NCBI GenBank assembly: GCA_023663135.1
Contig: JAMPIE010000016.1
Location: 1 to 56,316 of the forward strand
Direction of reading: 5' to 3'
Source: Alloprevotella sp.
GTDB lineage: Bacteria > Bacteroidota > Bacteroidia > Bacteroidales > Muribaculaceae
DNA: 56,316 nt
The position numbers were made by a program, and so were the translations under genes. Numbering within the stretch: the first letter of the stretch is position 1; the number at the start of each line of letters is the position of its first letter. This document shows, one piece after another, positions 50,854-56,316 of this stretch. The notes under the pieces are model-generated. The model did not search any database. It was not told the DNA's origin and saw only the letters and a program-made list of their open reading frames with translations.

Positions 50854-53661
50854 TTGAAAAGGCTCCCCATATATCTGTTAATCATCGCATTGCTCCTTGC
50901 GATAGTTGCCGATGCCGATGTCTGCGCGACACCGGCCAGCTCCCTGTCAGCGATGGTCGACACCATCCCCGGCGATGAAACCCTCCCCTCAGACAAGCGG
51001 CTGAGCCCCTCGCAGCGCCGACGTCAACGAATCGCTCAGGCAACCGCCGATTCCCTCCCTACCGACTCCTCAGCAGCCTCAGCCGACACCTCAGCCATCA
51101 AGGCCTCAACAGGGCCAAGGATTGTGAGACAAAAAATTGACCTCGACAATCAGGTCGACTTCAAGTCAACCGACTCCATAGCCATGCTCGGCACCAATAA
51201 AGCCTACCTCTACGGCCAAGGTCAGGTCACCTATGGCAACATCAAGCTCGACGCCGACCAGATTGACATGGACATTAACACCTCAATGGTCTATGCCGTC
51301 GGCCGGCCCGACTCCACCGGCGAGGTGGTGGGCACACCCGTCTTCGACGACAATGGACAGAGCTATGAGTCAAAGACCATGACTTATAACTTCAAGACCG
51401 AGCGAGGATTTATCACCGATGTAATCACCCAGCAAGGCGAGGGGTATCTCACCGGTGGAACCACCAAGAAGGTCGAAGACAACATCTTCTACACCCAAAA
51501 TGGCCGTTACACCACCTGCTCTGACCATGAGCACCCCCATTTCTATATGCAGCTCACCAAGGCCAAGATACGTCCGGGCAAGGATATTGTAACCGGCCCG
51601 GCCTATATGGTTCTCGCCGGCCTCCCGCTCCCCCTGGCCGTGCCCTTCGGCTATTTCCCCTTCTCTGAGAAATATTCGTCGGGCGTAATCTTTCCAACCT
51701 TTGGCGACGACTACAATCGAGGCTTCTACCTCTCCAATGGCGGTTACTACTTTGCCTTCAACGACAACATCGATCTGGCACTCACCGGCGAGATATACAC
51801 CAAGGGCTCATGGGGACTGCAAGCACGCTCAGCCTACGTCAAGCGCTATAAGTACAACGGCTCATTCTCAGCCTCATACCTCAAAACCATCCTCGGCGAC
51901 AAAGGTTCGGCCGACTATTCGGTCCAGACAAATATGCAGGTGCTCTGGAGCCACACCCAAGATGCCAAGGCCAACCCCAACCTCACCTTCTCGGCCTCAG
52001 TAAACTTCACCACCTCAGGCTATTCGCGCAACGACCTCGGGAGCTACTACAACTCATCCTTCACCGAAAACACCAAGAGTTCCACAATCAACGCCACCTG
52101 GCGCCCCGCCGGCACCAAATGGAGCCTCTCGGCCACCATGAACCTCTCCCAGCGCACACAAGACTCTACCCTCACTGTGGGCTTCCCCTCCATCACCGCG
52201 TCATACTCACAATTTGCCCCCTTCAAGCGCAAGAGGTCGGTGGGCAAGGAGCGATGGTATGAGAAGATCAAGATGAGCTACTCAGGACAGTTTAACAACT
52301 CCCTGACGGCCAAGCAAAACGTCTTCTTCAAAAAGAGCCTCATCAAAGACTGGAGCAACGGCATGCGCCACTCAATCCCCATCTCGGCCACCTTCACCGC
52401 CTTTAAGTACTTCAACGTCACCCCGTCGGTCAATCTCTCTGACCGCATGTACACCACAAAAGTGAAGCGGATGTGGGACCCCAACGCCGCCGCCGAGATA
52501 ATTGACACATCCTACTCATTCTACAACGTCTTTGACTTCACAGCCTCGGTGAGCCTCGACACCAAGGTATATGGCTTCTACAAGCCGTGGAAGATTTTTG
52601 GCGACAAGGTGAAGATGATACGCCACGTCATGACCCCGACGGTGTCATTCTCCGCCACCCCCGACTTCTCCGACCCCATGTGGGGCATCTATGGCACGTA
52701 TGAGAAGCCCAACGCCGACGGCACCATGACCCGTCAGCGCTACTCCATGTTTCCCAACAGCCTCTTTGGCGTCCCTGGCCAAGGCAAGAGCGGGACAGTC
52801 ACCTACTCGTTGGCCAACAACCTCGAGATGAAGATGAAATCCGACAACGACTCCATCGATGACGAGAGCCAAGACAAGAAGATTTCGCTCATCGAGAACC
52901 TCAATATATCTCAGAGCTACAACTTCGCGGCCGACTCTCTGCGCTTCTCCAACATCAACACCTCCTTGATGCTCAAGCTCAGCAAACAGTTTACGCTCAA
53001 TCTTCAGGCCATATGGGATGTCTACACCTACGCACTCTCCCCCTCGGGCAACCCGGTGCGCGTCAACAAGCTCCGCATTTCTGAAGGTAAGGGCTTGGGA
53101 CGCCTCTCCTCTACCGGTACATCCTTCTCTTACACCTTCAACAACGCATTCTTCACCAAGCTCCGCAGCCGCTTCAGGCGCAAGAAAAGCAGCGATGGCG
53201 ACGACTCCACATCATCTTCGGGCGCCGACACTTCATCAGGCAGCGGGTCGTCGTCGGGCTCGTCGGGTAATGAGGTTGATGGCGATGGCTACCTCAAATG
53301 GGAATGTCCATGGAGCCTGTCCGTCAACTATTCCATCAGCTATGCCTATGGCGACTTCAACAAGGAGAAGATGGAATATAACGGGCGTATCACTCAAAAC
53401 CTTTCGCTTTCCGGTTCTCTGCGCCCAACTCCCAACTGGGACTTTTCTTTCTCAGCCTCCTATGACTTCAACGCCAAGAAGCTGGCTTATATGAACTGCA
53501 ACGTGTCGCGCAACCTCCATTGCTTCACCATGACAGCCAGCTTCATCCCTATCGGCCCTTACAAGAGCTACAACTTCCACATAGCCGTCACCTCGTCGCT
53601 TCTATCCGACCTCAAATATGACAAGCGTTCATCGCTCTCCAACGGCGTCAACTGGTATTAA
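50854..53661 (+). CDS. lptD: LPS-assembly outer-membrane protein LptD
   Basis: About 935 residues. From the TTG at 50854 the N-terminus reads MKRLPIYLLIIALLLAIV, a normal signal peptide; no ATG is available before the OstA-like domain, so this start is inferred. The periplasmic jelly-roll domain follows (GQGQVTYGNIKLDADQIDMD, then SKTMTYNFKTERGFI), with the TTCSDHEHPHFYM segment and PFGYFPFSEKYSSGVIFPTFG marking the plug-barrel transition typical of Bacteroidota LptD. The barrel contains a Ser/Gly/Asp-rich insert at about 780-810, probably a surface or periplasmic loop. It inserts lipopolysaccharide in the outer leaflet together with LptE, which is not adjacent. Confidence 0.87.
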   Translation: MKRLPIYLLIIALLLAIVADADVCATPASSLSAMVDTIPGDETLPSDKRLSPSQRRRQRIAQATADSLPTDSSAASADTSAIKASTGPRIVRQKIDLDNQVDFKSTDSIAMLGTNKAYLYGQGQVTYGNIKLDADQIDMDINTSMVYAVGRPDSTGEVVGTPVFDDNGQSYESKTMTYNFKTERGFITDVITQQGEGYLTGGTTKKVEDNIFYTQNGRYTTCSDHEHPHFYMQLTKAKIRPGKDIVTGPAYMVLAGLPLPLAVPFGYFPFSEKYSSGVIFPTFGDDYNRGFYLSNGGYYFAFNDNIDLALTGEIYTKGSWGLQARSAYVKRYKYNGSFSASYLKTILGDKGSADYSVQTNMQVLWSHTQDAKANPNLTFSASVNFTTSGYSRNDLGSYYNSSFTENTKSSTINATWRPAGTKWSLSATMNLSQRTQDSTLTVGFPSITASYSQFAPFKRKRSVGKERWYEKIKMSYSGQFNNSLTAKQNVFFKKSLIKDWSNGMRHSIPISATFTAFKYFNVTPSVNLSDRMYTTKVKRMWDPNAAAEIIDTSYSFYNVFDFTASVSLDTKVYGFYKPWKIFGDKVKMIRHVMTPTVSFSATPDFSDPMWGIYGTYEKPNADGTMTRQRYSMFPNSLFGVPGQGKSGTVTYSLANNLEMKMKSDNDSIDDESQDKKISLIENLNISQSYNFAADSLRFSNINTSLMLKLSKQFTLNLQAIWDVYTYALSPSGNPVRVNKLRISEGKGLGRLSSTGTSFSYTFNNAFFTKLRSRFRRKKSSDGDDSTSSSGADTSSGSGSSSGSSGNEVDGDGYLKWECPWSLSVNYSISYAYGDFNKEKMEYNGRITQNLSLSGSLRPTPNWDFSFSASYDFNAKKLAYMNCNVSRNLHCFTMTASFIPIGPYKSYNFHIAVTSSLLSDLKYDKRSSLSNGVNWY

Positions 53662-53787
53662 CCCACGTCTATCTCGTTCTAAAGCCATCTTAACAAATTA
53701 TGATTTAATCGTACATTTTATTGCAAAACTCGGATATTAAACGTTGTTTGCAAGGCAGATGAAGAGAAAAAGTGAGTAAGCCTAATC

Positions 53788-55359
53788 TTATGGATACACA
53801 GAAGTTACAACCCACGGCTTAGAATCACTGTTATCCTTCCCGAAATCAAAAAGTGAGGGTTGCGAATTAGAAAGCATTTCCGAATCATCCTCGGTTTCAA
53901 ACGATGGAGATATGTAATTATTCCCAAAGACTCCGGTTTGAAGGACTGCTTGTGCCAATTGCCTGATAACAGGAACGGAAACGCTATTGCCAATTAATTT
54001 CATCCACCTTGGACGGCTTGTAGGCAGTATAAAATCGGATGGAAAACCTTGCACTCTACAAGCCTCCTCTTTGGTGATCTTACGATAGTTTCCCGGAAAG
54101 TAAACTTTCTCCAAGAATTGTTGCTTAAATTCTTGCGGATTGTCAGCGCTAATTGAAATAGTAGTTACAAAATCGTTGCTGTCAGAGGCAACCAAGGTAG
54201 GGAAAATATTGGATGAGGGGAGAAATATACGGTTGACTCCATTGAGGCCTGTACTGATTTTTGTATTACGAAAGTCATAACGAACTTCAACACATTCAAC
54301 CATATTTAATTCTTCGAGAGATTGCAGTGTTTCTACAAGTTTAATTCGTTTGAGTTTGAGCAAACGATTAGTTTTTGCTTCATCGACATTTATGAATCCA
54401 TCGGAATGCAGTTGGAGTACCGCTTGTTGTTCATTCGTCAACCCGTCAACAGAATTTATAATCTTGTATCGGTAGGACACTTGTTTGAGTATTCCCAATT
54501 TCACAAGTGTGTCAATGTCATTTTGGGTAACAGTATTATCCAAGGACTGAATTTGTTGGATAGACAAGGGGTTTCCATCTAACGGACCATAAACTTTTTT
54601 TCGCCTGTTCGCTAATATGAGCAAACAAATTTGTTTGAGTTTTGTAGAAGTATCCTGTATATCCCAGGAATGGACTGTGCTATGGCCATTTCGAAGGTCA
54701 TTAAATAAAAAATAATCGTTTAGTCCGTCTTCGCTACAAGAAAGACTCCATCGGCTATTATTCACGGGCCTGGGTGCTAAATGAGATTCACAACCATCTA
54801 TAACATCACACAGGCGAGTAGCTCCGGGGGATTTTTTTGGTAATCTGAATTTTGAAAATGCTTCGTAATCTTTAAATCCTATAATATATATACGGACTCG
54901 ATTTTGAGCTACGCCATAGTCGAATGAATTAAGGACATGTTTTCGAGCAAAATATCCTGCTTGTTTTATTCTATCCAAAATATAAGACAAGGCATCTGAA
55001 TTCCGAGGGTCGGCAAGACCCTTTACGTTCTCAAATATAAAAACCTTGGGTTTAGATTGATTTAATAGGAAGAGGGTGTCGTTCCACAATTGACCTCTGT
55101 CATCATCAAACCCCAAGTTTTTCCCTGCGATAGACCAGCTTTGGCAAGGAACACCTGCGGTAAGGAAATCATGTTTAGGGAGAGAGCGCAATTTTGTAAT
55201 ATCTCCGAAATTACGAGATTCTGACTCATTATAGTTTTGACAATATGAATTAATTGCATCGGGCGCTATTTCTGAGAACCCAATACATTTACCCCCCACT
55301 TCCGATAGGGCTTGACGGAAACCGCCAATTCCGGCAAACAGGTCAATAAATGTAAACAT
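53788..55359 (-). CDS. DNA (cytosine-5) methyltransferase of a type II R-M system
   Basis: A 523-residue C5-methyltransferase. Motif I is IDLFAGIGGF, the catalytic Cys is in motif IV GVPCQSWSIAG, motif VI is FENVKG, motif VIII is QNRVRIYIIGF and motif X is LIGNSVSVPVI. Between VIII and X lies an unusually long region (about 200-400) containing the target-recognition domain and helical, HTH-like stretches. All catalytic motifs are intact. The gene starts 4 bases after the frameshifted TdeIII-like endonuclease on the same strand. Base composition is much lower in G+C than lptD next to it, indicating recent transfer. If it matches its partner's family, the site would be GGNCC. Confidence 0.93.
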   Translation of the reverse strand: MFTFIDLFAGIGGFRQALSEVGGKCIGFSEIAPDAINSYCQNYNESESRNFGDITKLRSLPKHDFLTAGVPCQSWSIAGKNLGFDDDRGQLWNDTLFLLNQSKPKVFIFENVKGLADPRNSDALSYILDRIKQAGYFARKHVLNSFDYGVAQNRVRIYIIGFKDYEAFSKFRLPKKSPGATRLCDVIDGCESHLAPRPVNNSRWSLSCSEDGLNDYFLFNDLRNGHSTVHSWDIQDTSTKLKQICLLILANRRKKVYGPLDGNPLSIQQIQSLDNTVTQNDIDTLVKLGILKQVSYRYKIINSVDGLTNEQQAVLQLHSDGFINVDEAKTNRLLKLKRIKLVETLQSLEELNMVECVEVRYDFRNTKISTGLNGVNRIFLPSSNIFPTLVASDSNDFVTTISISADNPQEFKQQFLEKVYFPGNYRKITKEEACRVQGFPSDFILPTSRPRWMKLIGNSVSVPVIRQLAQAVLQTGVFGNNYISPSFETEDDSEMLSNSQPSLFDFGKDNSDSKPWVVTSVYP

Positions 55360-55363
55360 ATAA

Positions 55364-56202
55364 TTATTTTAATGCGTTATTCTCAAAACCAACTGGTGGC
55401 TCTATGTTTAGATAATCACGATAAATTTTTTCTTTGTATTCCTTGCCAAGTTTATTTATTTCGGAAATAAACTCTTGATAAGTGCCTTTTCCACCGATTA
55501 GATCCCATAGCTCTTCCGCGATGAGAACACATGGGTCTTCGGTCATATTAAACCATCGTTTAGGGTATGACCAAGCATAGTCTTCCTTAGCTCCATAGGG
55601 ATTGTAGACTAAGGCGTAGTAAGCATAGTCAACCGGATGCTCATTCATTGCCAAAAGTTTAAACATCTTCTCTTTGCACACCTTGGTCTGGTCACTGTTT
55701 GGGAGTGGCGCCTTAAGTTCGAAGGCGTAATTTTTACCTGTTAGAGTACTTGGAATATAAATATCGCATGTCACACTTACGGGTATCGGGTCCCCCCCCC
55801 TCCGGATAATACATATTCCAACTCATTATTCCAATCGGGCTTTTCTTTGCGTTTGCCTTGAGTCCCATGTTCCAGACGGTTAAGCACCTCCTGGATTCGC
55901 CTAAGGCTATTTTCTCCTACAGTACCTTCAACGGTATAACCTTGTAAGCAAACTCCATGATGCACGGAAGCAACTGCAACTGCAAGTTGTTCCCAAACAT
56001 TACCGAATGGAGTGACAAACCGTCTTTCAAAATGCGATCCTTTGAATATTTCATCAGGCACAAGGGCTGCATAAAGAGGTTTATGAGCGTGATGTTCTTC
56101 GGGAATGAAAGGGTCTGTAACAAGTGCCTTTTCCATAACCCGATTCATCAGATTTGAAATTATCTGGCGAATTGCTTCTGCAGCCTTAGGGCTTGCGTTC
56201 AT
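55364..56202 (-). pseudogene. TdeIII-type restriction endonuclease, frameshifted at a G9 tract (possibly phase-variable)
   Basis: Two frames together encode one type II endonuclease of the TdeIII family (family known to cleave GGNCC). The first (56202-55777, 141 codons) carries DPFIPEEHHAHKPL, FKGSHFERRFVTPFG and ends in the run of Gly encoded by the tract. The second (to 55364) begins, when shifted, DPIPVSVTCDIYI and contains AFELKAPLPNSDQTKV, where Asp and Glu-x-Lys form the PD-(D/E)xK site. The G9 run (minus strand, 55800-55792) separates them; ten G, or seven, would join the frames into 279 residues. As read the enzyme is truncated before its catalytic site. Slippage-based switching, a fixed mutation or a sequencing error in the run are the alternatives. 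Confidence 0.82.
55792..55800. repeat. G9 (minus) / C9 (plus) tract within the endonuclease gene
   Basis: Nine C on the plus strand at the exact point where the endonuclease reading frame breaks. Everything on both sides stays open in the correct frames, so the tract is the sole lesion. Confidence 0.85.
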
Positions 56203-56204
56203 AA

Positions 56205-56316
56205 TTAAAAGACTAAACTCCCTCGTAGCATCTGGAGGCCGACCAAAGCCTGTAACGACTGCTTGGGAGTTTCAAAGGGTTTTCGGCTCTCGCCGTGTAT
56301 CTTTGTTCTAATGTTG
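56205..56316 (-). CDS. C-terminal fragment of an unidentified gene at the window edge
   Basis: A minus-strand frame enters from the right edge and stops at 56207-56205, two bases before the endonuclease ATG. The last residues read ETPKQSLQALVGLQMLRGSLVF. The tight spacing suggests it belongs to the same transcript as the R-M genes. I do not recognise the family; a controller or a second R-M component is possible. Only about 36 codons are visible. Confidence 0.4.
   Translation of the reverse strand, partial: NIRTKIHGESRKPFETPKQSLQALVGLQMLRGSLVF

Noticed and set aside
53788..56202. Depletion of GGNCC sites as evidence of active restriction
   Set aside because: GGNCC sequences are plentiful in the surrounding genes by eye, and without a full count no conclusion about avoidance is possible.
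1..56316. CRISPR array or integrated prophage
   Set aside because: No regularly spaced repeats, cas genes, integrase or phage structural genes are present.

Overview
The window looks like a chromosome fragment of a gut Bacteroidales bacterium, most likely Muribaculaceae or a close relative. This is inferred from TAnnTTTG-type -7 promoter elements (often with TTTG about 20 bases upstream), few Shine-Dalgarno sequences, a gldB-like lipoprotein gene, Bacteroidota-type lptD, the tig-clpP-clpX-recQ gene order, and a G+C content that I judge by eye to be in the high fifties. I could not run any search, so family names rest on motifs I could read.

Layout. 1-446 is AT-rich with no confident gene. 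447-6401 holds pdxA followed by a compact set resembling the Bacteroides inositol-lipid locus: a sugar-type nucleotidyltransferase, an ATP-grasp protein, a CDP-alcohol phosphotransferase, a HAD phosphatase and myo-inositol-1-phosphate synthase. 6502-9339 holds fluC, a YqeY-like gene, serS and a SpoU methyltransferase. 9340-9917 is a scar region with a decayed zeta-toxin-like ORF, a small palindromic element and the tRNA-Asp terminator. From 36121 back to 10132 nearly everything is on the minus strand: tig, clpP, clpX, recQ, ftsE, a class A PBP, ilvA, gldB, a TonB-dependent receptor, a SNF2 helicase, a 631-residue unknown, a TPR protein, dcp, then an AraC-Wzi-lipoprotein unit and tRNA-Asp. 36777-50483 holds mutL, a GadC-like antiporter with a pyruvoyl (phosphatidylserine-decarboxylase-like) enzyme, trpS, an outer-membrane protein with a C10 tract in its leader, an RluA-type synthase, topA, a small unknown, and a MurU-like gene next to an AmgK-RapZ fusion. 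50854-53661 is lptD. 53788-56316 is a low-G+C restriction-modification island.

Most notable points: (1) the island carries a TdeIII-type restriction endonuclease split by a G9 tract while its cytosine methyltransferase is intact, which looks like a phase-variable R-M system in the restriction-off state; (2) a PSDC-domain pyruvoyl decarboxylase sits beside a GadC-family antiporter, suggesting an amino-acid decarboxylation/antiport pair without a PLP decarboxylase; (3) an AmgK-like kinase is fused to a RapZ C-terminal domain beside MurU; (4) a family of palindromic elements with GTAATC ends occurs three times in intergenic DNA.
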